64,000 bases of DNA from Saccharina japonica (Eukaryota; Sar; Phaeophyceae; Laminariales; Laminariaceae). This document shows, piece by piece, positions 35,101 to 48,238 of this stretch. Below the pieces are notes generated by a model. The model saw only the letters and a program-made list of their open reading frames with translations. It was not told where the DNA came from and searched no databases. Numbering within the stretch: the stretch's first letter is position 1; every line of letters begins with the position of its first letter. The position numbers and the translations under genes are program-made. The stretch spans positions 266,236-330,235 of the forward strand of contig MEHQ01001760.1 in NCBI GenBank assembly GCA_008828725.1. Direction: 5' to 3'.

Positions 35101-38100
35101 CTACAATCCCGCGTCAAGCGGCTCGCCCTCCGATTTCGCGATGGACCCAACGCTACCCCTCCCCTTCGCCGTGGCCGTGTCACCGACATCGTCTCCCTGG
35201 GGGGTCTTCTCGGCATTCTCGTGCTCGACTACGGCAAGAGGCTGTCTCTCCGAAGCACCATCTTTGACCGGCAAAAGCGACGCTTTTCGTCGCGAGGGAG
35301 AAGGTCCCGCGGCTGGCCCTAACGCCGGTGAACCCCAACTACCTTCGGAAGGAACGATTGGGACAGACGCGGGCCTGCCACCGAGATGGGCGACTAGCGA
35401 AGCTTTGCGTATCGCACCCCCTTGCGCGACCCTGTCTTGCGGAGCCTGACGAGCGAATGCCGACGCGCGTCGGCTACCCCATTGTGCGGAGCCTCTCCTC
35501 GACAACCCGCCGCTCAAGGAATTTGTCACCGCCTGCCTGTTGTTAGCGTTAGCTGCCGTCGCGGTTGCTGCGTCGCCGCCACCGCCGGCCATCGGGGTGG
35601 TTGGTTTGGCGCCCGGGGCTGGCAGGACGGAGCTGCGGCGCGGTCCTCCCAGGGAGGCGACGTTGATGGAGCTTCTTCGTCGGCCGGAGTTGAATTCCTT
35701 TCGCGTCTGCACGTACTTTTGTACCTAAAGCGTGGATGTTGAAGTTGAAAAGGCGCCGCACGGGTGGGGTGCGTTTTTGAGGCAACCGTGCGAGGGCGGA
35801 AGGGAAAGGACGGATCAAGATGTTGGTGGTGGTGATGGTGGTGGTGGTTCTTGGTCAAGAAAAATCAACGTGGAAGGCACGCCGTGGCGCAACGTTTAAG
35901 CAGCCGGCTGCAGTATTATTATCGAGCTGTTCGATCCTCGGTGTCTTGGGCGCTGGATTTCTGAAACGACAGCTTTGCAAGCGGCGGTGGCGGCGGCGGC
36001 GGCGGCGACGGCGACGGCGGTGACGGTGGTGACTTGTCTACGATCCTACTACACGTTGTCTTACAACTCACCATTTCATCGGCGCCTGTTGATGACATTA
36101 CGACTGCCACCTCCCAGTCAACGGTGGACCGATTCGGCAGCCCCTCGATCCCCGCCGGCTGCTTCCCTCCCGGCCAGTAAACTCCGCCGAGGGGGGCCTC
36201 TCCGTTACCACCGTCCCGCCCCTTGCCAACAGGGTCGCTGTCGTGCGAGTCAGACGTAATCGTCGCCGATGCGCCGTCAACCCCTGACGGTTGTTGCCGG
36301 CATCCAGCCTTGGTCGATCTTCTCCGGGCCCCCGGACCGGCTCCGTCGGCGTCGTGCGACAGGCTGGTGTCCGAATCTTCCTCGGGGGTCGACTCGAGGG
36401 TGGATGACGGCAGCGCTAGCCTGCTCCCGCTGCTGCCGGCTCCCTTGGAGGAGGCGAGATCGACGGAGGGGGTTCGCCCTGTCGCCGCGCTGTTGTTGCC
36501 GTGGCCCCGCTCGGGTTGGAGGCTACCCCCGTCGCCGTTTTCGTTTTGATTCCCGGGCGCCTTGTCTTCCAAGCTCTGCTGAGGACGAACGAGAAACAAA
36601 AGAGAGTTGGTGCACATGGAAATGGAGCGCACCCTTTTACTACTGCTGTTGTGGCTCTGACGTGGGAAAATACGTGTCGCGCATGCGGGTAGAAGCATAA
36701 GAGCATGCCTCGCGTTTTTGTTTTTCATGGTGTACGAGGGCAGGGTGCGAGTAAGAAGTTTAGGTTTCTCATGTATTTCGTGTGTGGGGTGAGAACACCT
36801 TCCCAGGCTGCTGCGGCAACCAAACGGAAGGCGCATCGCCCGCTTTTTTCGACAAACGCAACTTCCCACTCTGGCAACGCACATATCGAGTTTCCGTGGC
36901 AGCGTACAGGACAGAGCGGGGGGCAAGCTATTCAGCGCGCCCGGGTTGTGCTGATACACCCGCATATGATCAAGCGCTAGCTCCTACCTACAGCAAGCAC
37001 GAATGAAGCGTACCGAAAGTACGTGCTTCTTGCGTTGTTCTTTAATGGTCCAGCGTTGCACCCGCAACAGGGCTGCTGCTGCTGCTGCTGCGAAGGAGTT
37101 TTCGTTTCGACGGGCGAAAAGCACTCTCGGTTTTTTTCCGAGCAGCGTAACGCGGTGGCGAGTCCTCTGGAAACGTAGTTGTGCCACTGGTAGGCACGGT
37201 TGTGCTGGCGTTGATAGATAACCCCCGATGTGGCACTGGTATGTACTAATGTACTACCCTGTTCCGAATTATAGGGACCGTTAGGATCCCGCATTACATA
37301 TAAAACACGGTCTGTGTGGTTCGAGACAGAGTGGTATGGTTTATTTGTTACTGGTAACCCCTCCTACAATAATTTCGGACTGCGTGAGGTGCCGTAAGAG
37401 CTGTGAATCGGCACGAATTAAGTCGCCAACTAGTAATTAGTCGGACAAATAAGTATGAATAGTCGTTTCCCGGAGGTGCAGACTATCCGCCTGAATGGGT
37501 TTTCATTCTTGTAGAAAGGGTTGTTGAATGCGGGATACATGTTTTCGTTTTTGGGCGGGGTCCCCCTCGGCTGATTTTTCTCGCTTCGCTCGCCTGGCTT
37601 CAAGTCGGCAAGTCGGCTGCCCATCAGCTGGCTTCGCCCACCGACTTTCCGACTCAAGTCAGTTAAGTCGGCTAACGACACCGACTGATTCGTTATTAGG
37701 CGTGAATTCCTGCCGATTCGCAGCTCTATTACGGGGGACCATAGTAATCATAACCCATGACGTACACAAAAACCTATATATTCCAGTGTTTTTACTATTC
37801 ATGTTCCCCTGCAATAGGTGCCGCAAGTTCAAACGGACGACGAAAGCCCCCATGTGAGCATAGTTCAACACACAAACGGCCATTCGAGGCTATACCTTCG
37901 GCTCCAGCTTTCCGCACTTGACGACCTCGAGCGCCCCCCCGGGACCGTCCACGTCCGCGTCTCCAACGAGCGCAGCGGTGATTCCAGGATCGTCGAAGCG
38001 TTTCGCGCCTGCCTGCTTCGTTGACACCTCCATGTCCGGTTCTCGCAGAGTGACGTCTAGAGCCTGCGTACGACCGGAGGTTTCATTTGGCAGAGGCCGT

Positions 38101-38126
38101 TGGGGGGGGGGGGGGGGGGGGGGGGT

Positions 38127-38164
<38 letters not shown>

Positions 38165-41100
38165 GGGGGGGCGTACTCATTTGTTGCTCGCCCTAGTCAT
38201 TTGACCATTGACCACGCATCCCTTTCGAGACGGAGCACCGAGGGGAGGGGGGGCGTACTCATTTGTTGCTCGCCCTAGTCATTTGACCATTGAACACGCA
38301 TCCCTTTCGAGAAGGAGGGGGGCGTACTCATTTGTTGCTTATCTTTGTAGTCATTTGACCATTGACCACGCATCCCTTTCGGGGGGTGGATGTTTCAACC
38401 GCCAAACGAGACCGGGTGGTCACTGCGTTTACGAGCGAGAGCTCAGCACCGCCAGTGTTCGCATCGCGCGTTGTATGCCTACTTCTGCCTTTCGGTCGGG
38501 GGGGTTGCGAGAACGAAGGGCTGGTATATATTAATAGGCGTGTACCTTCTTTATGGTGTGCGTTGAACGAAGGGTTTGTTGGCGTGTACCTCCTTTTGTG
38601 CGTCGAAGAGGAGCATACGTTGGTGATCACAAGCGAGGCGTACCTGGTGAATGGCATCAACCCACTGGTTATGCCCGCAAAGCAGAGGTTAAAACCACTA
38701 CTGAACTGGCGCTGACAAACACTGTAAAGCCTTGAAGCGCCTCCCCAGCATGGTGGAATGTGGGTTCGCCAGAAAGAAAATGGTTTTGGGGGCCGAGGCA
38801 CGGGACGGTCCTCACTAGCATAAAGGTACGCAACACAAGGTACAAGATCAATTCAACTTGGCGAGAAGTCTGCTGAAATGAGAAACCCGGGCGTGCAAGG
38901 CATCAATTGTGTTTGGTGGATACTTCCCCACCTCGTGAACAAAGAAAGAGGGGGCGAAGTACTGGAATGTTTTAAGGCCTGTCATGATTGGTTGAGGGTC
39001 CCCATTCGCAATGTCGCAAGCTCACCTCTAGCTTCTGCCACGGCATGCTGTACAGCACGGCTGCCCCCTGTTTGTCTAACGCCGCCGCTGCCTTGGCCCT
39101 TGCTGCCGCCTTCACCGCCCTCGTGCCGCGATCGTCGGCGGTGGATGGGAGCAGTGAACAGTTCTGCTCCAGCTTTGGCAAAGGCGGCGCTCTCGACTCG
39201 ACCAGTATACCCCTCGTTCCGTTTATCCAAGACTCCGCTTCTATCTCGCAGAGGAGTTCGCTGTCGATCGCCAGGTGCTCATCCGAATCCTGGGAACGAT
39301 CCAAGGAGGGTTCCCGATTGGAGGCAAACAGGCGTTCAAAAACGAGGGTTGTCAACAACTATCCAAACAGGAGCAGGCATTTTCCTTGTTTCGGAAATAC
39401 AAACTTCAGTCTGTTGACCTTACGTCGGGGTTGATGTTTTTTTCCTTTCACGATACGACTTGTTTGCCCTAACACTTTGCACAGCACCTGGAGCGGGATA
39501 TTTCATAAACTACAGTAAATCGTGCGTGTGCCGCCTGCACACAGAAATAGGAACAACCCCCCCCCTCCCCCCCCCCCCGCGATAACTGCGGAAGAACGTC
39601 GTCAAAAAAGCATCGAGGAACTTAGCACCTCTTATCAAAACTCGACTGACCTGGTTAGTGGCGTCGTCGAGGATGACCTTGATAGCCCCGCTGGCGATAA
39701 GAAGCTGTCGTATCTCTGCCTTGCAGGTCATGCTCCTCATGGCTGACGCGCAGTTACGCCTCACCACGGGGCACTCCGTCTTGGCGAGGTCGATCAAAGC
39801 GGGGATAACCCCCTCCTCGGCCAGCTGGACGTGGTTTCCCTGTAAAACACAAAAACAGAAAAGTTGTTTTGTTGTTTTTTAGCCCCACAAGAGTTCGAGG
39901 CAGACGCACAACGCACAGCAAGTATGTACGTACAGATCAGGACCAAATATACGCTGTAAAAATGGCGTAATATATACTGGTAGTCCCGTAGGCCCTGTTT
40001 ACAATGGTCCCCGCAACAGTACTATGAGTAAGCCACCCAGAAACATACTTTGAGAAGACGTGAAAGTGCAAAAAACCCGATGGCCTTAGGTATACAACGA
40101 ATACATCATGTGAAACACAAAAATGGTATTCCGACGATAAGGCATGACCTTAAGGCATAAGCCATATAAGGCGTGTGACTTATTGGGTAGTTCCTCTATT
40201 AAGGAGTGTGTTAAGTCAGTCAGAAAATGCTACGTACCCCACAACCACCCGTTTAGCACGCGTCTTGGTTACAGTAGATAATAGTGCCGGACCTTCTATA
40301 GTGCCGGTATGCGCCAGCCAATAAATCTTGGTTACAGCAGCATAGTAATGGTCCCTGTATAGTGCCGGTATGTATGCGCCAGTCAATAATACCGGTATTA
40401 TAGCGGCAACCGGCACTACTAATATACTCCGCACACTACCACTACCACACTGGTTAATCCCATCTGTGCCTATCGATTTCATCACAGGCACTACGGGTAT
40501 AGCGGGCAGCCGGCACTATACAGGGACCACAACCGGCACTACAAGAGGCACCACAAGAGGTACCACAAGCAGTGCTGTAATAAATGCGTGGCAGAGCGTT
40601 CCGTTTGCTTACAGAGACGCAGAGAAGGTTCCGAAAGGCGGCGGAGGCCCTTTTTCGAACGTCCGCATCTTTCTGCCGGTCGGTCTTGGCCACCAGCTCC
40701 ACCAGCAGCTGTCCGGCGCCGTGCCGCACCATTGTAGCCGTGTTCACCTGTTTTTTAGTATTGAGCGGTGCAAGTTTTTGAGGGCCGTGACATGTATGTT
40801 GTGTTTGGTTTCAAGAGCCGTGATAGACCTCGCATCAATTTCTAGAACGGTGACTTTTGAGAGCCGTTATATGTCGCATCAATTTCTAGAACGGTGATTT
40901 TTGAGAGCCGTTATATGTCGCATCAATTTCGAGAAATGTGATTTTTGAACGCCGTCATATATATGTCGCATCAATTTCGCGAACTGTGGTTTTTGAAAGC
41001 CGTCATATATATATGCTGCATTAGTTTCGAGAACCGCGACTATTGAGGCCCGTCATATATATGTCGCATCAATTTCGAGAACCGTGGCTATTGAGAGCTG

Positions 41101-41508
41101 TGATTGCATTAACCTCGGTAGCGTTACGTAGGCGGGGGAAGCGTGGCCGGCATCACAAGGGACTTGTCTTCTTCCACGGAGGGATGCGATACCGTCAGTC
41201 TGGAGGTACAGACCAAGGAGCAGTACTGTGCGAGGGTTGCTGGCGTAAAGGTGCGGGTACGTCGAGGCGGATTGACGTATAGGGTATGATGGGGGGAGGG
41301 GGAGTTCATAGCAGGTGATGCCATCATGTTGATATCGTCGACGCCGTACGTTCACCATCGGGGTGTACGGGCAGGAATTTCAGGGTATTTTAGCCGAAAC
41401 ATGCTATATATATATCCGTTGAAACGATACCGTCGTATGTTAAGCAGTCGGCATTTTTTTGTAGTTGCCCAGCAGAAAATGCTTGCACTCGACTGTGCGC
41501 GATGAAAA

Positions 41509-41541
<33 letters not shown>

Positions 41542-44500
41542 AAAAAAGGAACTCCGCCATTGAGGATATAGCACCGAACGCCCCGTTTCTATTCGACTGT
41601 GTACGGCGGCGGCTTTCGTTAGTCTTATAATGGTCGCATGCAGGGACTACTACTACTATAGTATATACGACGGGAAATGTGAAGAGCGGCGTGAGGGCAC
41701 ACTGTCCCAAAACCAGCAAGAGAGCTCACACCCGAGGTTGGACTGGGCCCTAAACGGGAAGAGTTACTTACGACTACTCGTACATACATGTTAGTGCCAC
41801 GGCCTTTACCGAGAAGCGGTGGAATGCGGTTGGATGCCACGCGCCAAACAGGTTGAAGGTAGACCGTAGACCAGAAGAAGTGCACACACAACGCTGTCAC
41901 CACGGGTCTGTTAAGCTGTGGCGGACTACGGTCGAGCGCTGGCGTGGTTATTATGTAGCACTACACACCGACTTACTTAGTCGCGTGACTAACTAGGCCA
42001 GTGGGTAGTGGATGACATTCCGACAAAACAACATATTTTCGGGTTGGATAGATCTCACCATGTTACAACGGTCTCCGGGGCACTCCCCTGGCCATGGACT
42101 CGTCATACCAGTAGTGCATACCCGTTCATAGGGCCGCCTTTATCATACCCGTTCATAGTGGCTCCAGCGCGCGCGCTCGAAAATAACAAAGACGAAGTCG
42201 GCAAGATTCGGACTCCCGACCCACTCATGGCGGTTATATAGCACTACCTGCTACACCGGTAGACCAGTCAGCCAGCGCCGACAGAGCAGAGTACTAGGTT
42301 ATCCCTTCGGCCCAATAAGGTGCCAAGCACACAAGACAGGCTTAAGGACAAAGTGTGACGGAGAGTGTTCGCTTCGCGCACCTTCCCCACGGCTAAGTTG
42401 CACGCCACGAGAGAGCAGTTGCGCCGCGCGTTCGGGCCCGCCCCCTTCCACAACGCGAACGCTAACCGGGTGCCTCCCTTGAGAACTAGCTCCGTCTTCA
42501 CTTCATCCTGCAGCGCCGGGAGTGCCAGAGGGTGGTGGGGGTAGCCAGGCAAAAAAAAGGGTCGGGTTTTGGCTCGGCATTGTTGGCGAGGGGGGGGGGG
42601 GGCACATGTTGTTGGTGAAGCGTCCTGGTTGCCTGGCAGTTGTGGGGGGGGGGGGGGGGGGTACTCGTGGTCATGCATGGCCGTAATCATTTAGCCTTTC
42701 GAGACGGAGGGGGGGATTGCTCAATCATGAACAGCGCGCTCAAGTTTCGCGTGGTTTTGGTGCTCGTGGGGGCTGCGGAGCGTAGTTGATCTGTCTGAAG
42801 AGGGATCATGGGGATACATGGGATCGAGAAAACAACTGCCACACGAAGACCGCCACACCATGACTACGGACAATAGCAGGAAGGCGGGCGCACGGACAGT
42901 GGGGGAGCAAGTGAACGCAACGTACTCCTAGAATGTGTCCTATCCCCTTCCCCCCCCCAGGTGTCTGCCGGGACTTCGACAACCCGACGTTCTCCGTCCC
43001 GGCATTGTAGGGATACGAGGGGCTATGGTCATACGACTACGGCCATGCATGACATAATAACCCCCCCCCTCCACTTGACCGAGTACACGCCGCATGCAAA
43101 TTCGCAACGAACGTACCGCTAGAACGTATCCCACCCCCCCCCCCCCCCGCCCCCCACCTGCTCTAATAAACGCCACCGTACGAGGGTTCGCTCAAACACG
43201 CGCTCGCGGGGGCCCGATCACCATGACCATCACCTGAGTCGACAAGTTGAAAAGGAGCGCTGCGCACGTATCTCTCGCGCCACCACCCAACGCCTCGCTT
43301 TCGATTTCTTCGCGAGGCTCCAGGGCCACCGCTATAACCTTAACGCAGTCGTGATCGAACACCAGACGCGGCACGTGCTCCGGAGAGCAGGACACGCTGT
43401 ACATGAACTGCGCTAGCTGGTCGAATATCCGCGAGCTGATGGTGCACAGGACCGGAAAATTGGTGATGCAGCCGGATTTGAGAACGGAGGAGCGGGTGGC
43501 GGGATCCAGCGCAAAGGTCCCCAGCGCGCAGCAGAACGCGTAGCACAGCGCTTTTTTGTGGGTGGGAGGGGCGGGGGGGGGGGGGGGGGGGGGGGTTTGC
43601 GGGGGCGGTGTAGAGGAGGGGGGGAGGTGCGCATTGTTGCTTGTCTTAGTCATTTGATTATTGACCACGCATCCCTTTCGAGACGGAACACCATTACTAC
43701 TCCTAATAGAGACACCTCCAACACTTGGGCGCTCACTACGTTTTTTTTCCCATGCATTACATAAAATAAAATTGCTTACCTTTTCCTCTTCCTGTTTTTC
43801 CTTCTGTGGCCACCCTCTACCTCTATTTTCTAGGAGGTGGGGAGAGGCGGAATGGGACGTGTATGCCTTAATGTTTGAGAAAGGGGTCGGGAATGGAGAA
43901 GGGGCCTACTGCGTACAGCGAGCGAGACACATTAGGGGTTCACACGTCGGAGCTGGAAGTATCCCTTCAGCCAAGGCCCCCTCGAGGGTGCTTCGCGCGG
44001 GCAGGCGTCTTTCACAGCAGGTCGTCTTGTGTCCCAACGAAAGCCGCCTGCGCCCATGAAACATCAGCTGAACTCAATATTGCAGTAAGAATAATCAGGA
44101 CCTACGATGGGCCGAAAAATACTACATCCCCCCTAACGTATTTACACTCCATGTTTGGTTTCTGATTACTACTATTTTACTACTATTAATAGTATGCGTT
44201 ATTATGATAGCCCCCCCGTAAAAGCTTGCCCAGCGCGTGAAAAGCGTCCATGCTTCTGTGTGTGTATGTGTCGACTCACGTTCGTCGTTGACGAACTCGT
44301 TGATGTCGATGCGCTCCAGCAAGCCGTGGCGCGCGGCCGTTTCTCTTGAAGCCGCCGTGGTAGACACGAGGTGTGTCAGCTTCAGGCCCACCAATCGGAT
44401 CTCCTTGGATTTGTGCTCCAGTGCTAGCCGAGCAAGGGGAACCTACCTCAAGCATGATGATGATGGTGTGTCGGTGCGTTTGTGTTTCTTTCGTTTTTCA

Positions 44501-47452
44501 AGTCTGGTTGTAATGTGTGGCAGATATCGTGTGGTGTGGCTAGGTGGCTAGGCGATCGGGGTCAACATCATGAGAGAGCAATCGAAAAACAAACACGGTA
44601 AGGTAGGCAAACTCTCGAGCTCTGCGCCGAACCGTGTTTGTGGCGAGGGGTGAGAGCGTAATCGCGAACGAACGATAGGCAGACCAACAAACTCGAACCG
44701 CCGCACGTATGTTCGACACGGACTTCTGCCCTGTGTCACTATCACGGAGGACCATAGTAAACACACTAGTGAATAGAGGGCCTACGGTACAGACAAAAAC
44801 CTATCTATTTCCCTAATGTTACTAACAACAAGTTGGTCCTATTCACTATGGTCCCCCGAAGTAGAGACAAGAGCAATACACATATAGCTCGAATGAACCC
44901 CCACCCCGTGCACAAGGTAGGCGTAAAAAACATCCTTGTCGAGACATTGAACAAAATTATCTATAGCAAACCCCACAAAGTGTCGAGAACCTCTCAATTT
45001 AGGTACGCCTAACGGTGTACTACATTATCCATCGTCTCCACAATGATTTGTTTCCTCCTACATTGTGCTACGGAGGGGTATTCTGTTTTTTTTTTAATCT
45101 CGGACAGCGTATCGCATGTATCTGATACGTACATATGCCGATCTCACTTTTTTATTTTCGCCGGGGGTATACGATTTGTTGCAGTTAGTACCGTACTGTA
45201 TGTGCACATATATTTTCCGTTATTTATTACTAGTTTTCTTCCTGAGGTAGGATTTCACTCCAGAGTTACTGGAACCTGTCCTGTGACCGCAGACTTGCAT
45301 TTTGTGGCGAATAGTCAATGTGAAAACAACAACAACAACAAGGGGGTGGGGGACTCCTGGCCACCTGTGCACTGCTTCTGTCGCTTTCATCTGGCAAGGT
45401 CTAATCATCCTTTACTTGAGGAGACAAGAACCGACCACTTGTCTTGGCAATACAATTTCTGCGGTGGTTCGGTCTAGCTTTAGTAACGTTCCGGTCCGGA
45501 GTTCAAACTCACCGTGCTCGAGAAAAGGTGGTCTACTCCATCCAAGCGCTGCGCGCGCAACAATATGTTGTGAAGAGCTTTAGCCCCCGCTGCCATGGCA
45601 GCTTCGTCCTCCGAGCGAGCCAAACCGTACACTGCCTACGCTCGCACAGCACAGCGCGGAAAAGGGGCGGGGAGGGCGGCGGCGGCGGCGGCAGAGGGTT
45701 TATCGGTGGCCCCCGGACGGGGTTTATCTCCTTGTCTCACACACCAGCAAAGACACGCCGTTCGTGCTTTTCACGAGTTAGCTACTGGCCAAGGTGATCG
45801 CACGCCACCAGAGCCGTCGAGGATGTTAGTGTGGCTGGGGGACTCGTCGAGGGTATACGAGGGTATACGAGGGTATACGAGGGTATATCATACGAGTTAC
45901 TACGGGCCGAACGGCGAAAGAACAAGGCAACCATACGTACTGTAGTGTTTCTCCAGCAAAGGTAGGCATCTAATCCACGCGCTCACTCCACATCATTGTT
46001 GTCAAAAACTAATATTGTACGTATTGTATGAAATACCTGATGCGCACTACTTACGTATACGAACGGTTGGACACAAACGGGGCACCCCGAGCGAAGACAT
46101 GAAAAACATCGTACCAACTATATACGTCCCAAAAAATAAGCAACATTAGGTTATGAATAGTTCATACAAACAGTCTATGTTTCTGAACAGAGAGGCACCA
46201 CTCTGAACCGAAATATAAGCACCATTTCATCTACATGTTAAAATACAAATGTTCATTATATTTATGAACAGAGAGGTACACGTTTTGGCATTCAACGCCA
46301 CAGCCTTCGAAAAACAGCGGCGTTGTTGTGGTTGTTGATGCCAGCACCTGCATGCAGTTGGACATGGCGATGTCCTTCCAGTACTCGCAGCTCAGGTTAC
46401 ACAGCGCCACGGAGCACAGCCTCGCGATGGTAACGTCCTTCGACTTGCTCATCGTCGCCAGGCCCCATACTACCCCGTCCTTGAACATTTTGCGGTGAGC
46501 CTGCGCCAATACGGGGAGGAAGAGGAGGAGGAGAAGGAGGAGGGGGAGGGGGGGGGAGAGGAGGCGTACGGAAACGGGAGGGGTAAGGGGTTGCCGGTAG
46601 CGATGTAAATAACTGAATTGGCCTCGTGGTGCGATCGCGCTTTGACTGTCGAAGAGCGTTTTTCGAGGAGGCGAATACAGGAACAGCGATACATGGGTGT
46701 ACGGTTGGTTCCATACCTGTTGAGGCCAGCCGGCTTTTGGATGGGCTCACGTCCCTCGTTCGACGTTTCTTGGGAACACGCCCTCAATCCCTCCCCGTCG
46801 CCTCCTCTCCCACTCACACGTCCTCACCTCACCCCCCCCACCCCCCCCCCCCTCTCCCCCCCCTCCCTTTTCTCCCCCCCCCCCCCGCTTCCCCTCCCCT
46901 CCCTTCCCTCTCCTCCCGTCCCCTCCCGCCACCCCTCCCATTTCCTCCGCCCCTCACCCCTATTCACCCCTTCCCATCCGCGGCCCCCGGCCTCCCCATG
47001 ACGCCGCTTCGCTTGCACGTCACAACGCCGCCGCCGCCGCCCGCCCGCCCTGCCCCGCCGCACACATCGCCTACCTACTTTACACCCCCCTCGATACCTG
47101 CAACGACGCTACAAAAAAAATAAAAGACTCTGGGGTGGCACAGCTGGCGAGCACGCGCAGCGCGCATCACCTCGTCCGCCGCGCTTCCCATCATCGCGGG
47201 CACCGCGACCACGACCAGGACAGTCCCTCCCGCAAAGCCCGCCCTGGCGGAAGCCCGCGCCCTTCTCCACGCCGCCACCATCCCGGCGACCGCGGCGGCC
47301 GGCAGCGGTCGCGACAGGAGCGGCGGTGGCAGCAGCGGCGGCGGCGGTGTGGCCGCGTTGGAAGGCGCGGCCTTAGCTAAAGCCGCGACGTCGCCTGAAC
47401 TGGCGACGCTTCGCTCCGCGGTATCGGCGAAGGATTCGGCGCTAGCGTTAGC
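35101..47452 (-). CDS. Armadillo-repeat protein, repeat region and C-terminus (11 exons)
   Basis: Exons in transcript order: 47452-47171, 46500-46348, 44442-44280, 43550-43234, 42507-42382, 40747-40613, 39839-39651, 39358-39026, 38063-37896, 36578-36072, 35724-35101. They join in phase to about 998 residues plus stop. Armadillo-type helices are clear: AHRKMFKDGVVWGL...LCSVALCNLS, VPLARLALEHKSKEIRLVGL, ARDTCAALLFNLSTQ, NARRNCSLVACNLA, VRKRASAAFRNLLC, and LAEEGVIPALIDLAKTECPV. Such repeats build a superhelical scaffold for protein binding. The last 550 residues lack repeats and look disordered, with Ser/Gly/Pro-rich and SRRGSAQWGSRRAS-like basic patches in the final exon. Exons from 46.5 to 39.6 kb are most secure. 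The family within the armadillo group is not recognised. The gene probably continues upstream. Confidence 0.75.
37255..37336. repeat. Palindromic MITE, family B (diverged)
   Basis: Starts TACCCTGTTCCGAATTATAG and ends TCGAGACAGAGTGGTA. It lies in an armadillo-gene intron. Confidence 0.6.
37727..37816. repeat. Inverted-repeat element, family A (short copy)
   Basis: Starts TATTACGGGGGACCATAGTA and ends TTCCCCTGCAATA, with the CAAAAACCTATATA core. Located 80 bp after an armadillo-gene exon on the transcribed strand. Confidence 0.65.
38101..38390. repeat. Poly-G run followed by three tandem family D units
   Basis: A G run of about 67 bases, with a few Ts and one A, is followed by three units. 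Each has ACTCATTTGTTGCT, then GTCATTTGACCATTGA and CACGCATCCCTTTCG, and the units are separated by further G-rich spacers. On the minus strand this is three D units ending in poly-C, directly before the acceptor of the exon at 38063. Confidence 0.85.
40770..41105. repeat. Tandem array, about 55-60 bp x 6
   Basis: Units contain GTCGCATCAATTTCGAGAAC, then GTGATTTTTGAGAGCCGT and CATATATAT in variable length. The array ends only about 25 bp upstream of the acceptor of the exon beginning at 40747 on the minus strand. Confidence 0.85.
42588..42712. repeat. Two poly-G runs and a hybrid D/E element
   Basis: G runs at 42588-42602 and 42643-42661 precede a unit that begins like family E (ACTCGTGGTCATGCATGGCC) and ends like family D (TTTCGAGACGGA). 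It lies 80-200 bp upstream, in transcript terms, of the exon at 42507. Confidence 0.65.
43003..43075 (-). repeat. Family E element
   Basis: Reads CCGGCATTGTAGGGATACGA, then GGTCATACGACTACGGCCATGCATGACAT (in two parts), and runs into a C tract. Matching copies lie at 54976-55080, 58210-58330 and 63835-63945. Confidence 0.7.
43568..43755 (+). repeat. Poly-G run and family D element
   Basis: A G run (about 43568-43595) is followed by ATTGTTGCTTGTCTTAGTCA, GACCACGCATCCCTTTCGAG and an extended tail (CCTAATAGAGACACCTCCAA) shared with the copies at 53.9 and 58.6 kb. On the minus strand the poly-C ends 18 bases before the exon at 43550. Confidence 0.8.
44740..44861. repeat. Inverted-repeat element, family A
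   Basis: Starts TATCACGGAGGACCATAGTA and ends TTCACTATGGTCCCCCGAA, with the CAAAAACCTA core. In an armadillo-gene intron. Confidence 0.7.
46196..46277. repeat. MITE, family B (one diverged end)
   Basis: Starts CACCACTCTGAACCGAAATA and ends TTATGAACAGAGAGGTA. A second, partial copy lies immediately before it (about 46115-46195). Confidence 0.6.
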
Positions 47453-48238
47453 CTGGCGGGGGCGAACTGGAAGCGGCGGCGGCGGCGGCGGCGGCGGCGG
47501 TAGTGGGAGCGGGTGGGGCGCGCCGTTTGCCGCGCCTCCTTCTACAACGTGGAGGGAGGCGGTGGCAATGATTGGAGGCGGTGATGGCGGGGGGGGCGGG
47601 GGGGCGACTCCCCCCCCGCCCGGCCGGCCCCTTGCTCGCGCGTTCTCCTCACTGACGACCGCACTTCGTTCTCCTCGTATGATACACGAGATGTGTACGT
47701 ATCCTGCATGAGGCCATATAAAACCCGTAGAAAAGTAGCACGCGCGATCAAACTATCACGCACAGCACAGCTTGCAAAGACAAATCCTCGATCTCATCCT
47801 TGTTTGTTTTTTTGTTTGCTTGTTTGCTTGTTTTTGTTTTTTTTTAATCAATAACTTTGCCTTCCAAATGTTTTTTGTGGCGTTTTTTTTTAAACCGCTG
47901 TACGTATATACCTGGTATACATTTAGATTTTGTTTTGTTTCCTTTCGATTTGTCTTTTGTTCCTTTTTTAAAGTATTGAAATCTTATAGAAACGACCCAC
48001 CCGCTTGCGGGATTGCTGGGGGGTTTTTTTTTTCACATTTCGTTTTTGTAAATATCCTGGTATATATACCAGGTATGTTTTTTAGGAGAATAACACTCGT
48101 ATACGAGTATGTGTTATTTATTTTCATTTAGTTTCATTTATTTTCGTTTTTGTTTGTTTGTTTGTTTTTGTCTGTCTGTTTTTTTCTGTTGTTTGTCCGC
48201 GGACGTGTTCCCGTCCTAATGATGAACTATCTAGGTAC

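Noticed and set aside
38878..39434. Plus-strand frames of 148 and 179 codons
   Set aside because: Antisense to the exon 39358-39026; no splice or homology support on the plus strand.
42180..42270. tRNA-like AGTCCGAATCTTGCC on the minus strand
   Set aside because: It resembles a B box, but no cloverleaf could be drawn.
46800..47063. Long Pro/Ser and Gly/Arg frames at 46.8-47.1 kb
   Set aside because: A C-rich low-complexity tract in an intron of the armadillo gene; the neighbouring exons use other frames.
47135..47711. Plus-strand Ala/Gly-rich frame at 47.1-47.7 kb
   Set aside because: It is antisense to the exon 47452-47171, whose minus frame joins the armadillo repeats in phase.
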